Of a stretch of 64,000 bases of DNA, positions 18,690-27,019 are shown in pieces. The DNA is from Nocardia seriolae NBRC 15557 (GTDB lineage Bacteria > Actinomycetota > Actinomycetes > Mycobacteriales > Mycobacteriaceae), in the NCBI RefSeq assembly GCF_007990715.1, contig NZ_BJWY01000016.1, forward strand, positions 24,743-88,742, given 5' to 3'. The notes beneath the pieces were generated by a model, which saw only the letters and a list, made by a program, of their open reading frames with translations, ran no database searches and was not told where the DNA came from. Every line of letters begins with the position of its first letter. The first letter of the stretch is position 1. The position numbers and the translations under genes are program-made.

Positions 18690-18757
18690 GCCTCCGCTGC
18701 GCTCCGGCACGAGCGATGGCTCGGCTGTGTCCATTTCTCGCTCGCTACGCTCGCTCA
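18690..18757. repeat. GAGCGAGCGTAGCGAGCGAG-type intergenic repeat
   Basis: The spacer between allantoicase and allantoinase contains a self-similar GAGCG/TAGCG stretch near 18735-18757 and a second related GAGCGCAGCGG near 18690-18705. Similar short repeats are scattered between genes in Nocardia and Rhodococcus genomes and create spurious MSERSERE N-termini. The second part supplies the allantoinase ribosome site. Confidence 0.55.
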
Positions 18758-19783
18758 TGCCAGTTCATTTTCCAGCTCGGCGCGCAGGCGCGCGCGAGAC
18801 TCGTCGGTGAGGGTGCCGAACAACCGCAGCCGGGCCATGCCGCCGTCGGGGAAGGCGTCGAAGCGCACCCGCACGACCGCCTCGGCGGCGTCGATGAGGA
18901 AGCGGTGGCGGGTGTCGGGCTGCAGGCGGGTACGCGGCAGCAGCTCCACCTCGGAGCCGTCGGCGCGAATGCCGGTGAGCGAACCCGCACCGGGGCTGTT
19001 GAACAGGAAGTACGAGGTGTCGATCTCCGCGGCGGTGATGACGCCCTCGGCGGCCAGCTGCACCAGCACCCAGTCGTTGGTGGTCTTGTCGCGACCGCGC
19101 GCGGTCTCCCAGCCGTCGCCCATGCTGGCGGCGCGGCCCGGCATCAGGATGTTCTGCGGGTGCGAGAAGAAGATGTTGGAGCAGTCGGCGACCAGGCCGC
19201 CGTTCGCGATCGCGGCCAGGTCGAACGGGCCCGACTCCAGCCACGCGAGATCCGGCTTGGCGACGCCGTGCACGCGCAGCCGCGCGATGCCGCCGTCGGG
19301 GAACATGCGCAGCCGCACGTGGGTCCAGCGCTCGGCCGACTCCACTGCGAACGGGTTCTTCGAGTCGCCCGCGACCTCGGCGCGCTCGACGATGGTGGTC
19401 CAGCCCTCGGCGTCGACCAGCTCGTCGACCGACGGATGTCCTTCCACCGCAATGGCTTCCACTGTGATCTCGGGCGGGTAGTTGCCCTTGAACCAGGCGG
19501 TGTCCACGACCACGCCCTTGATCACACCGGGCACGCCGAGGCGGATGATGGCCGAATCGCAGTCGTCCCCGGCCGGGTGACCGCCATCGTCGCCGCGGCG
19601 GCGGCGGGTCTCCCAGCCGTCGTACACCTGGCCCTTGTGACCGAAGGTGGCGGGGGAATAGGTGGCCGCCTGCGGGCGGATGAGATTCTCGCGCTCGGCG
19701 AAGGACTCGTCATTGGCCCACAGCACCGCGCCACCCAGGGTGCGCACGGCCAGATCGGGAAGCAGTGTGAAGTCGTCGCTCAT
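18755..19783 (-). CDS. alc: Allantoicase
   Basis: Hydrolyses allantoate to ureidoglycolate and urea. The 342-residue protein carries the two repeated beta-jellyroll halves of the family. Repeat one has GWETRRRR, DSAIIRLG, GVVVDTAWFKGNYPPE and FPDGGIARLRVHG; repeat two has GWETARGRDK, DWVLVQLAA, IDTSYFLFNSPG and FPDGGMARLRLFG. ATG 19783 has AAAGGAAG upstream and overlaps the stop of the preceding gene in ATGA. Frames continuing upstream are shadows. Confidence 0.93.
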   Translation of the reverse strand: MSDDFTLLPDLAVRTLGGAVLWANDESFAERENLIRPQAATYSPATFGHKGQVYDGWETRRRRGDDGGHPAGDDCDSAIIRLGVPGVIKGVVVDTAWFKGNYPPEITVEAIAVEGHPSVDELVDAEGWTTIVERAEVAGDSKNPFAVESAERWTHVRLRMFPDGGIARLRVHGVAKPDLAWLESGPFDLAAIANGGLVADCSNIFFSHPQNILMPGRAASMGDGWETARGRDKTTNDWVLVQLAAEGVITAAEIDTSYFLFNSPGAGSLTGIRADGSEVELLPRTRLQPDTRHRFLIDAAEAVVRVRFDAFPDGGMARLRLFGTLTDESRARLRAELENELA

Positions 19784-20994
19784 AGCGCCGGAATCTTCCT
19801 TTCTCGCAGTTGATTCAGTACGTCGACAGAGGCTTTGGGGGCGATGGCGGTGACATCGGCGGGATCGAAAGCGCCGCACTCCAATCCGCGCAGCACCACG
19901 GTGGCAAGCGCCTGCGCGGTGGCGGGCTCGTCCATGACCGCGCCGCCCTGGCGATCCAGGTAGCGGCCGATGCGCGGGGCGGCGATGCCCAGGCCCTCGC
20001 GGAAGAAGGCGAAGGTGGCCAGCCAGCGGGTCACCAGGTGGCCCGCGCCCATGTCCCAGCCCTGGTAGTAGCCGCGCTCGAGCGAACGGGTGACCAGGCG
20101 GAAGTGGCGCGACACCGCCGCGCGCACCTCCTCGTCGGTGCCGATGGGCAGCACCTGGGTGGACCCGTCGCACACCCACACGCCGGTGGTGGCGGCCGCG
20201 GCCTGCATGACGGCCTTGGCGTGGTCGGCGACCGGGTGCTCCAGCGACTGGAACTTCGGCGCGATACCCAGCGCGGCGCTGTAATCGTAAGTGCCGTAGT
20301 GCAATCCGGTGCAGCGCCCGTTGGAACGCTGGATCAGCTGCGACACCGGCGAGCTGCCGTCGGCGGCGATGATGGCCTGCGGGCTCTCGATCTGCAGCTC
20401 GAACTTCAGCGACCCGGACGGCAGGCCGTGCGCGGCTTCCAGGGCCTCGCACACCTGCACGGTGAGATCGGCCTGCTCGACGTGGCGAATCTTGGGCACG
20501 GTGAACACGAAGCCCTCGGGCACCCCGCCCGCGCCTTCGAGGACCTTCTCCAGCGTCCGGATGGCGCGCGCCCACTCCAGGGTGGTCAGGCCCTTGGTGC
20601 GGATGCCGCGCGAACGCACCTCGGCCGGAAGGGCTTTCAGCACCGCACCGGCATTGAGGGCCGCGGCGTCTTCGACGTCGTCGGGGCGGGTGCCGTAGCC
20701 GTCCTCGAAATCGAAGCGCAGATCCTGGATGGGCCGCTCGCGCAGGGTCTCGAAAACCCGTGCCACGGTGTCTTCCCTGGCCAGCGCGACCAGCAGATCG
20801 CGCTGGTTCTCGGCGAGTTCCAGGGCGGCCGAACCCCATTCACGCGGAGTGTCGACGGAGGCGTCCGCGCCGGATACATACGCGGTGTGGATCGGCTGGC
20901 CCGGACGGTCACCCGGGTAGAGCCGCGACAGCTCCGAATCCACAGCCTGCAAACGGGATTCGATCCCGCTCAATGTCTCCGGTGGCAGCGTCAC
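19780..20994 (-). CDS. DUF6986/HpcH-HpaI aldolase-like protein of allantoin operon
   Basis: The 404-residue protein resembles the HpcH/HpaI aldolase and citrate lyase beta families: LRFDFEDGYGTRPDDVEDAA (metal and substrate acidic cluster), GFVFTVPKIRHVEQ, FELQIESPQAI and LHYGTYDYSAALGI. Actinobacterial members of this type (DUF6986) commonly sit in purine or allantoin clusters. A role in cleaving or condensing the glyoxylate released from ureidoglycolate would fit but is inference. It overlaps both neighbours in ATGA, so the operon is tightly coupled. Confidence 0.8.
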   Translation of the reverse strand: MTLPPETLSGIESRLQAVDSELSRLYPGDRPGQPIHTAYVSGADASVDTPREWGSAALELAENQRDLLVALAREDTVARVFETLRERPIQDLRFDFEDGYGTRPDDVEDAAALNAGAVLKALPAEVRSRGIRTKGLTTLEWARAIRTLEKVLEGAGGVPEGFVFTVPKIRHVEQADLTVQVCEALEAAHGLPSGSLKFELQIESPQAIIAADGSSPVSQLIQRSNGRCTGLHYGTYDYSAALGIAPKFQSLEHPVADHAKAVMQAAAATTGVWVCDGSTQVLPIGTDEEVRAAVSRHFRLVTRSLERGYYQGWDMGAGHLVTRWLATFAFFREGLGIAAPRIGRYLDRQGGAVMDEPATAQALATVVLRGLECGAFDPADVTAIAPKASVDVLNQLRERKIPAL

Positions 20995-21737
20995 GCCTGC
21001 GCCTCCTTTTCTTCGATGCCGAAATCGGCGAGCAATCCCACGTACTTCTTCGGTAGTGGGGCCGCGAATTCCCCGCGGCCGGACTTACGCAACTTCATGG
21101 TGACCAGCGACTGCACGGTCAGCGTGGCGGCGGCGACGCCGTCCACCACGGGTACCCCGACCTCGGCGGTCAGGAATTCACACAGGTCCGCCATCCCCGC
21201 GCAGCCGAGCACGACCGCGTCGGAGTCGTCGGCGGCCACCGCCTCGCGGCAGGCGTCGGCGATGACCTTGCGCGCCTTGGGATCCTCGAGCTCCAGCACC
21301 GGGATCTCACAGGCGTGCACGTTCGCGCAGAAACGTTCCATCCCATAGCGTTCCGCCAGCTCCCAGGCCCGGCCCGCGGTACGGGCGAGCGTGGTGACCA
21401 CGCTGAACCTGCGGCCCAGGTGGCTGGCGTACTGCATACCGGCCTCGGCGATGCCGATGACCGGGCCGCGCGCCAGCTCCCGCGCCGCGTCCAATCCGGG
21501 ATCGCCGAAGCAGGCGATGACATAGCCGTCCACGCCCTCGGCCTCGCCGCGCGCGATCTCGGCCAGCAGCCCGGGCACCGACAGCGCCTCGTCGTAGTGG
21601 CTCTCGATGGAGGCGGGACCCATCTGCGGGTTGACGGCCTCGATCACCGTGTCGGGGGCCGCGACCGAACGCGCGCTTTCCCCGATGAGAGCCGTCATCG
21701 CGGCGGTGGTGTTGGGATTGATGACCCGGATCCGCAT
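20991..21737 (-). CDS. Allantoin/hydantoin racemase
   Basis: The 248-residue Asp/Glu/hydantoin racemase starts RIRVINPNTTAAMT, with the first catalytic cysteine in VIACFGDPG and the second in VVLGCAGMADL; FSVVTTLARTA is also typical. In this context it probably interconverts allantoin enantiomers so both can be hydrolysed. TAGCGT lies 6 bases before the ATG, which suggests a near-leaderless transcript. Stop and next start overlap (ATGA). Confidence 0.88.
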   Translation of the reverse strand: MRIRVINPNTTAAMTALIGESARSVAAPDTVIEAVNPQMGPASIESHYDEALSVPGLLAEIARGEAEGVDGYVIACFGDPGLDAARELARGPVIGIAEAGMQYASHLGRRFSVVTTLARTAGRAWELAERYGMERFCANVHACEIPVLELEDPKARKVIADACREAVAADDSDAVVLGCAGMADLCEFLTAEVGVPVVDGVAAATLTVQSLVTMKLRKSGRGEFAAPLPKKYVGLLADFGIEEKEAQA

Positions 21738-21777
21738 GAGACCACGCTATCGAACAGGAATGGCTTTGCGGTTGCCT

Positions 21778-21792
21778 GAACCGTATATGTTC
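21778..21792. promoter_or_regulatory. Candidate GntR operator before the allantoin operon
   Basis: GAAC and GTTC form an inverted repeat around CGTATAT, 41 bases upstream of the racemase start. The size and AT-rich centre fit a FadR-type GntR site, and the GntR gene is adjacent. Confidence 0.4.
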
Positions 21793-21797
21793 GAAAG

Positions 21798-21812
21798 CCC
21801 CTGGCTCAGGGG
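21798..21812 (-). terminator. Short hairpin directly after the GntR stop
   Basis: CCCCTG and CAGGGG pair around a 3-base loop immediately downstream of the regulator gene. Weak, but well placed to separate it from the racemase promoter. Confidence 0.35.
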
Positions 21813-22547
21813 TTATATATCTTCTTCACCTGCGGGTTCGGCGAACAAACCGGTGTCGGTGGGCAGGTGTTCCAGAACACCGTTGAGCCGTGAGTGATGT
21901 AGCTCGGTGGCTGCCAGCAACGCTTCAGCATCCCTGGCGAGGAAGGCTTGCAACTGCTTGCTGTGATCGGCGTGCAGCACGACGCGGTCCATGGTCGTCA
22001 CGTGCACCATGGGCTGCACGGGCTCGGTGATGTTCCAGGCGTATTCGAGCATGTGCACCACGCGCGGCATACCCGACGGGCGCACCAGCGCGAGGTGGAA
22101 GTTGCGGGTCTCGCGGTGATAGGCGACCGCGTTCTCGGTGAGCACCGCCTGCTCGAGCCGGGCGTGGATCTCGCGGGCCAGCTCATGATCGGCCTCGGTG
22201 GCGTGATGCACGGCCGCCGCCAGCGCCGCGGACTCCAGCCGCTCGCGCACGATGTAGAGCTAGCGCAACTCGTCGGCGGTGAGCATGGTCACCTGGTAGC
22301 CGAAGTTGGGGCGATGTTCGACCAGGCCCTCGCCGATCAGCGTCTGCAGCGACTCGCGCACCGGGATCGCACTCACCGTGAACGCGCGCGCGATCTCGCC
22401 CAGCGGCAGACCGGTGCCGGGCGGCAGATTTCCCTCCAGGATCATCCGGCGCAATTCACCGAGAATCTCCTGCTGGGAATAGCCGCGGCGGGCGTCCAAG
22501 GGCGGGTTGAGCTGGGGCAGACGAGGTAGGCGGGGGCGAGAAGGCAC
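21813..22547 (-). pseudogene. GntR (FadR-type) regulator with in-frame amber codon
   Basis: The N-terminal winged helix (YSQQEILGELRRMILEGN, PLGEIARAFTVSAIPVRESL, LIGEGLVEHRPNFGYQV) runs from GTG 22547 to a TAG at 22260-22262. The same frame then continues with LYIVRERLESAALAAAV and a complete FCD ligand domain to TAA at 21813. The family motif ELRELYxVRERLE makes a GAG-to-TAG change the likely event. A truncated DNA-binding fragment (95 residues) and an internal restart at about 22250 are possible. It is upstream of, and on the same strand as, the allantoin genes. Confidence 0.85.
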
Positions 22548-22624
22548 GGACCCAACCCTAACGCGTCGCCGATCGGGCCCGGACGCCGCGACCGGTCGGG
22601 GCCGATCGTGTCGATGCGTGTGGG

Positions 22625-23071
22625 TCAGCTCTCCCCGGCCTCGTAGCCGAGGGCCTTGAGCGAAAGCCGGTGCAGCGTTTCACGTTCCGCCGGGGTCAGG
22701 CGCGCGAGCAGGACATCGGTGGCCTCGAAGATCTTCGCGTCCGTTTCCTCCCGCAGTCGATTGCCCGCGGCTGTGATAGCCAAACGGTATTTCCGGCGAT
22801 CCTCCGGATCGCGGGTGCGGGTGACCAGTCCGGCCTTCTCCAGGCTGTCGATGAGCCGGACCACCTCGCTGCGGTCGATCTCCATGGTGTTGGCCACCTC
22901 CTGCTGGGAGACCTCGGCGCGCTCGGCGAGATAGGTCAGCACCCAGTGCTCGCGCAGCGGCGTGTCGAGCTTGGTGTGCACGGCCTTGTGCAGCTTGCCC
23001 AGTGCGTAGGTGGGGTGTCGCAGCAGGCCGGCGGGGTGGAAGTCGGGTGCGGCGCTGGGTTCCTCGGTCAC
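22625..23071 (-). CDS. MarR-family repressor
   Basis: The 148-residue protein has the MarR winged helix: REHWVLTYLAERAEVSQQEV, TMEIDRSEVVRLIDSLE and GLVTRTRDPEDRRKYRLAIT with the wing DRR motif. It probably represses itself and the divergent MFS exporter. GTG 23071 is chosen because TATAAT sits 7 bases upstream, making a leaderless transcript; the longer frame from TTG 23122 would read through the promoter. Palindromes lie in the shared spacer. Confidence 0.88.
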   Translation of the reverse strand: MTEEPSAAPDFHPAGLLRHPTYALGKLHKAVHTKLDTPLREHWVLTYLAERAEVSQQEVANTMEIDRSEVVRLIDSLEKAGLVTRTRDPEDRRKYRLAITAAGNRLREETDAKIFEATDVLLARLTPAERETLHRLSLKALGYEAGES

Positions 23072-23077
23072 CCGCCG

Positions 23078-23111
23078 ATTATATCTATTGTTGAGTAGAT
23101 CAATCATTGAT
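23078..23111. promoter_or_regulatory. Divergent marR/MFS promoter with two palindromes
   Basis: TATAAT on the minus strand at 23078-23083 is the marR -10. TTGAGTAGATCAA (23091-23103) and ATCAATCATTGAT (23099-23111) are overlapping palindromes of the size MarR dimers bind. Confidence 0.6.
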
Positions 23112-23157
23112 ACTGTCTGCAATTGAGTTGCTCATCTACTGATGAAGGAGAGGTCCG

Positions 23158-24606
23158 ATGACGCAGATGCGTTCGGACACAAAGGCATCCGGCAGCGGGG
23201 GAGTGGCCGTCGAGCCCGCGGCCCCCGCCGCTTCCGACAAGATCCCCGCGCATGTCTGGCGCACCGCCGGTGTGGTGGTGTTCGGCGCGGTCATGGGCAT
23301 GCTCGACACCTCGCTGGTGAATATCGGGCTGCGCACGATCGGCGCGGATCTGGGCGCGTCGCTGGCCACCATCCAGTGGGTGGCGAGCGCGTATCTGCTG
23401 GCCCTCGGGGTTTCGCTGACCGTGTGCGGCTGGCTCGCCCGGCGGGTGGGCGTGACGCGGCTGTGGCTGGGGGCGCTGGTCGCGTTCACTCTCACCTCGG
23501 TGCTGTGCGCGTTCGCGCCAACCGCGGGATGGCTGATCGGGGCGCGCATTCTGCAGGGTCTCGCGGCCGGGCTGATGATTCCGGCCGGGCAGACCATCCT
23601 GGGTCAGGCGGCCGGGCCGCAGCGCATGGGCCGCGTCATGGGCGTGGTCGGAATCGCGGTGGTCGGTGCGCCCGCCATCGGGCCGACCATCGGCGGGCTC
23701 ATGCTGGCGCACTGGAGCTGGGAGTGGTTGTTCCTGATCAACATTCCGTTCGGGCTGGCCGGGCTGGCGCTCGGGCCGCGGTATCTGCCGCGCAGCAGCG
23801 GAATGCCGACGCAGAAGCTGGACATCGTGGGCGTGGTGCTCGCGGGTGGCGGTGTCTCCGCGGTGGTCTACGGGCTGGGTGAGATCGCGGTGACCGGTTC
23901 GGCGACCTCCGCGTCGGTGTGGCTGCCGGTCGTGCTCGGGCTCGCCGGGCTCGCTGGATTCCTGACCCGCGCCCTGCGGACCGAGCAGTCGTTGCTCGAC
24001 ATCCGGCTGTTCGGCAATCGCGCCTTCCGGATCGCCAACACCGCCAGCTTCTTCGCCGGTGGCGCCATGTTCGGGGTAATGGTGTTGCTGCCCTTGTACT
24101 TCCAGGTCCTGCACGGCACCGGCCTCGTCTGCACCGACGTCGATCTGCTCGCCTACGGTCTGGGCGGAATCGTCATGCTGCCGCTGGGCGGACGGTTGAC
24201 CGACCGATTCGGCGGCGGCCGGGTCGCGGTGATCGGCAACCTCGCCATCGCGGCGGCGGTGCTGCCGTTCGCCTTCCTGCCCGCCGATGCGAACGGCGTC
24301 CTCATCCAGTCCCTGCTGTTCGTCGCGGGGATGGCGACGGGTGTCGGTGCCATGCCGCTGGTTTCGTCCGCCTACGCGTCGGTCCGCCGCGAACAGCTGC
24401 CCGACGCGACCGCGTTCGTGAACATCCTGCAGCGCGTCGGCGGCGCGGTGGCGGTGGCCGTGGTGGCCGTGATCCTCTCCCGCGCAGCGTCATCCGGCTG
24501 GTCCCCGGTCTCGGGCTACCATCTCGCCTTCGGCGTGCTGGCGGCGCTGTCGGTGGTGGCCTCGGCCGCCTCGACCGTCCTCTACGGCCACCAGCGCCGC
24601 GCGTGA
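23158..24606 (+). CDS. MFS drug exporter, DHA2 (EmrB/QacA) family
   Basis: The 482-residue protein has about 14 hydrophobic helices. The family motifs are visible: GMLDTSLVNIGLRTI in helix 1, SAYLLALGVSLTVCGWLARRVG (loop 2-3 motif in part), RILQGLAAGLMIPAG, and motif C-like GAPAIGPTIGGLM in helix 5, which marks antiporters. It should export a toxic compound using the proton gradient. AAGGAGAGG precedes the ATG. Divergent from marR across likely operator sites. Confidence 0.9.
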   Translation: MTQMRSDTKASGSGGVAVEPAAPAASDKIPAHVWRTAGVVVFGAVMGMLDTSLVNIGLRTIGADLGASLATIQWVASAYLLALGVSLTVCGWLARRVGVTRLWLGALVAFTLTSVLCAFAPTAGWLIGARILQGLAAGLMIPAGQTILGQAAGPQRMGRVMGVVGIAVVGAPAIGPTIGGLMLAHWSWEWLFLINIPFGLAGLALGPRYLPRSSGMPTQKLDIVGVVLAGGGVSAVVYGLGEIAVTGSATSASVWLPVVLGLAGLAGFLTRALRTEQSLLDIRLFGNRAFRIANTASFFAGGAMFGVMVLLPLYFQVLHGTGLVCTDVDLLAYGLGGIVMLPLGGRLTDRFGGGRVAVIGNLAIAAAVLPFAFLPADANGVLIQSLLFVAGMATGVGAMPLVSSAYASVRREQLPDATAFVNILQRVGGAVAVAVVAVILSRAASSGWSPVSGYHLAFGVLAALSVVASAASTVLYGHQRRA

Positions 24607-24657
24607 ACGTGGCGAACACAACGGTCCGCCACGGGGGTGCGGCGCGACACTGAGAAT

Positions 24658-25230
24658 GTGAACGATCCAGACCCCTTCGCCTCCCGCAGGATCCGCGTCG
24701 AGCGCTTCCTGCGGGATCGCGGCGCGGACACCATCGACCACCCCGGCGGCACCCTGCTCGCCCACCTGGGCCGCGTCGCCGACACCCTCGCCGCCTGGGG
24801 TCACGACGCCGACCTCCAACTCGCCGGTCTCGCCCACGCCGTCTACGGCACCGACGGTTTCGACCGGCATCTGGTCGAATCGCCGGACCGCTCAACGGTT
24901 GTCGATCTCGTGGGCGACCGCGCCGAAGCGCTGATCTACCTCTACGCCTGCTGCGACCGCTCCGCCCTCTACCCCCGCATCGACGCCACCACAGCGCGCT
25001 TCCGAGACCGATTCACCGCCCGCGAATTCGAACCCGCACCCACCGATTTCGCCGCCTTCCTGGAACTGACGGTGGCCAACGAACTCGATGTCATGGCTCA
25101 GAACGCCGACCTCGCAACACAACACGGCGCGGGCCTCTACGACCTCTTCGCTCGCGCCCGCCCGCACCTGACTCCCGCCGCGTGGTCCGCCTGCCATGCG
25201 CAGCTGGCCCGCTACCATCGCGGGCCATGA
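24658..25230 (+). CDS. DUF6817 protein with HD-like histidine motif
   Basis: The 190-residue protein has HPGGTLLAHLGRVADTLAAWG and LAGLAHAVYGTDGF, a histidine spacing like metal-dependent HD phosphohydrolases, and is of the DUF6817 type. The substrate is unknown. GTG 24658 is used; a GTG at 24637 would add seven residues. It overlaps the following deaminase gene in ATGA, so the two are co-translated and may act on related nucleotides or bases. Confidence 0.7.
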   Translation: MNDPDPFASRRIRVERFLRDRGADTIDHPGGTLLAHLGRVADTLAAWGHDADLQLAGLAHAVYGTDGFDRHLVESPDRSTVVDLVGDRAEALIYLYACCDRSALYPRIDATTARFRDRFTAREFEPAPTDFAAFLELTVANELDVMAQNADLATQHGAGLYDLFARARPHLTPAAWSACHAQLARYHRGP

Positions 25231-25715
25231 CCACCACTCCGGCCACCGCCGCCGACACCGCCCATCTGCGTGCCGCCGTCGCAATCGCGGAACGCGCCCG
25301 CCGCAAGGGGAATCACCCGTTCGGCGCACTGCTCGTCGGAGCCGACGGCGCGATGCTGCTCGAGGCCGAGAACACCGTCACCACCGCACGCGACGCCACC
25401 GGGCATGCCGAAACCAACCTGGTGCGGCTGGCCACCGCCGCCTACGAAGCGGAATTCCTGCGCGGCTGCACGCTTTACACCAGCACCGAACCCTGTGCCA
25501 TGTGCGCGGGGGCGATCTACTGGGGCAATATCGGACGCGTCGTGTACGCCCTGGGCGAGGATGAACTGCTTGCCATGACGGGAGCCAACCCGGACAACCC
25601 CACCATGTCTCTGCCGTGCCGGGTCGTCTTCGCCGCCGGGCAGCGAGTGCTCCCGGTGCTCGGCCCGGTCGAGCTTGCCGAGGCCCGTGCCGTGCACGAG
25701 GGGTTCTGGGACTAG
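25227..25715 (+). CDS. Nucleoside/guanine deaminase (CDA superfamily)
   Basis: The 162-residue zinc deaminase has HPFGALLVGADG, the catalytic GHAETN motif (histidine ligand and proton-shuttling glutamate) and the second zinc site STEPCAMCAGAIYWG. TMSLPCRVVF near the end and the final HEGFWD fit guanine deaminase-type enzymes, but tRNA or other purine substrates are possible. ATG overlaps the upstream stop. Converges on arsR with 13 bases between. Confidence 0.85.
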   Translation: MTTTPATAADTAHLRAAVAIAERARRKGNHPFGALLVGADGAMLLEAENTVTTARDATGHAETNLVRLATAAYEAEFLRGCTLYTSTEPCAMCAGAIYWGNIGRVVYALGEDELLAMTGANPDNPTMSLPCRVVFAAGQRVLPVLGPVELAEARAVHEGFWD

Positions 25716-25728
25716 CGGATCTCGGCGC

Positions 25729-26094
25729 TCACGCGGGCGTGGGGATGCGGCCGGTGGGGTCCAGGGTGTCGGAAAGTCGTTGCAGGGCTGCGGGAACCAG
25801 GCGGTAGTAGACCCAGGTGCCGCGGCGTTGCGAGGTGAGCAGGCCCGCTTCCCGGAGCACCTTCAGGTGGTGGGAGATGGTGGGCTGGGAGAGGTCGAAG
25901 ACGGGGGTGAGTTCGCAGACGCAGACCTCCTCGCCGTCGGCCGCGGCGATCAGGGACAGCAGTCGCAGGCGGACCGGATCGCCGAGCGCCTTGAACGAGG
26001 CGGCCAGAGCGGTCGCGGCCTCGGGGGCCAGGCGCGCGGACAATGGGACGCAGCAGTCCGCCGCGGCGATCACCGGGAGTTCCTGTTTCGACAC
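25729..26094 (-). CDS. ArsR-family arsenic-responsive repressor
   Basis: The 121-residue winged-helix repressor has the DNA-recognition helix DLSQPTISHHLKVLREAGL and a metal site candidate CVCEL (EEVCVCELT) in the alpha-3 region, plus ADCCVPL at the N-terminus, the cysteine arrangement seen in actinobacterial arsenic sensors. Arsenite binding should release it from the DNA. GTG 26094 is almost directly at the operator, suggesting a leaderless or very short leader. Divergent from the arsenite methyltransferase it probably controls. Confidence 0.87.
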   Translation of the reverse strand: MSKQELPVIAAADCCVPLSARLAPEAATALAASFKALGDPVRLRLLSLIAAADGEEVCVCELTPVFDLSQPTISHHLKVLREAGLLTSQRRGTWVYYRLVPAALQRLSDTLDPTGRIPTPA

Positions 26095-26096
26095 TC

Positions 26097-26152
26097 ATCA
26101 ATATTGACAGATATCGATGCATGGCGGCAAGCTTGATTCGACAGATATCGAT
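26097..26152. promoter_or_regulatory. ArsR operator region with 13-bp direct repeats
   Basis: GACAGATATCGAT occurs at 26106-26118 and 26140-26152, and a palindrome TCAATATTGA is at 26097-26106 next to the arsR start. The arrangement in the arsR-arsM divergent spacer fits two repressor sites. Confidence 0.65.
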
Positions 26153-26202
26153 ACAACCCGGTCGGCCGGTGCGCGGCCCGGGTTTTCGGAAGGGAGTGAC
26201 CC

Positions 26203-26997
26203 ATGTCCGAGCAGGGCAACGAGCTGCGTGAGACCGTGCGCGAGCGGTATGCGGCCGCGGCCGTCGCGGTTGCCGGGGGTGGCACGGCCGAGGATTGCTG
26301 CGGGGGCGGCGACTGCTGTGCGACCGGGGCGATCGACATCGACGAGAACTTCGGGGCGAGCCTGTATCGGGCCGCCGAACGTGACCAGCTGCCGATCCAG
26401 GCCGTGGCCGCCTCGCTGGGCTGCGGGAATCCGACCGCCGTCGCGGAGCTGCGCGCCGGTGAGACCGTGCTCGATCTGGGGTCGGGCGGCGGCATCGATG
26501 TGCTGCTGTCCGCGCGCCGAGTCGGGGAGTCGGGCAAGGCATTCGGGGTCGACATGACCGACGAGATGCTCGAACTCGCGCGGGCCAACGCGGCCGAGGC
26601 CGGTGTCGTCAACGTCGAGTTCCTGCAGGGGGCGATCGAGGCGATTCCGCTGCCGGACAACAGCATCGACGTGGTGATCTCCAACTGTGTGATCAACCTG
26701 TCGACCGACAAGCCCGCCGTGTTCGCCGAAATGGCGCGGGTGCTGGTGCCCGGCGGTCGGATCGGGATCGCCGACGTGGTCGCCGATGATGACCTGACTC
26801 CGGCTCAGCGCGGTGAGCGCGGCGACTACGTCGGGTGTATCGCGGGTGCGCAGTCGTTCTCCGAATACCGGAATCAATTGGCGGAGGCGGGATTCGAGGC
26901 GATCGAGATCGAACCGACCCATGCGGTGGCCGACGGGATGCACTCGGCGATCATCAAGGCCGTCAAGCCCGCCTGCTGTGGAAGTGACTGCTGCTGA
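26203..26997 (+). CDS. arsM: Arsenite methyltransferase ArsM
   Basis: Methylates trivalent arsenic with S-adenosylmethionine. The 264-residue protein has DCCGGGDCC near the N-terminus, SLGCGNPTAVAEL, the SAM loop VLDLGSGGGIDVLLSARRVG (20 residues), GVDMTDEMLELAR and the conserved-cysteine stretch VISNCVINLS, then DYVGCIAGA. The C-terminus repeats a cysteine cluster, ACCGSDCC. Arsenic-binding cysteines in the SNCV and VGCIAG segments are both present. AAGGGAG precedes the ATG. Divergent from arsR. Confidence 0.93.
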   Translation: MSEQGNELRETVRERYAAAAVAVAGGGTAEDCCGGGDCCATGAIDIDENFGASLYRAAERDQLPIQAVAASLGCGNPTAVAELRAGETVLDLGSGGGIDVLLSARRVGESGKAFGVDMTDEMLELARANAAEAGVVNVEFLQGAIEAIPLPDNSIDVVISNCVINLSTDKPAVFAEMARVLVPGGRIGIADVVADDDLTPAQRGERGDYVGCIAGAQSFSEYRNQLAEAGFEAIEIEPTHAVADGMHSAIIKAVKPACCGSDCC

Positions 26998-27019
26998 ACG
27001 CTATCGGGGCGTCCGTAGG

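Noticed and set aside
18690..18758. SERSERE N-terminal extension of the allantoinase
   Set aside because: Made by a common GC-rich intergenic repeat; the GGAGG-preceded ATG 18689 is the better start.
18755..20839. 694-residue frame spanning allantoicase and the DUF6986 gene
   Set aside because: Only the part from 19783 is allantoicase; upstream residues are an Arg/Pro-rich shadow of the DUF6986 gene.
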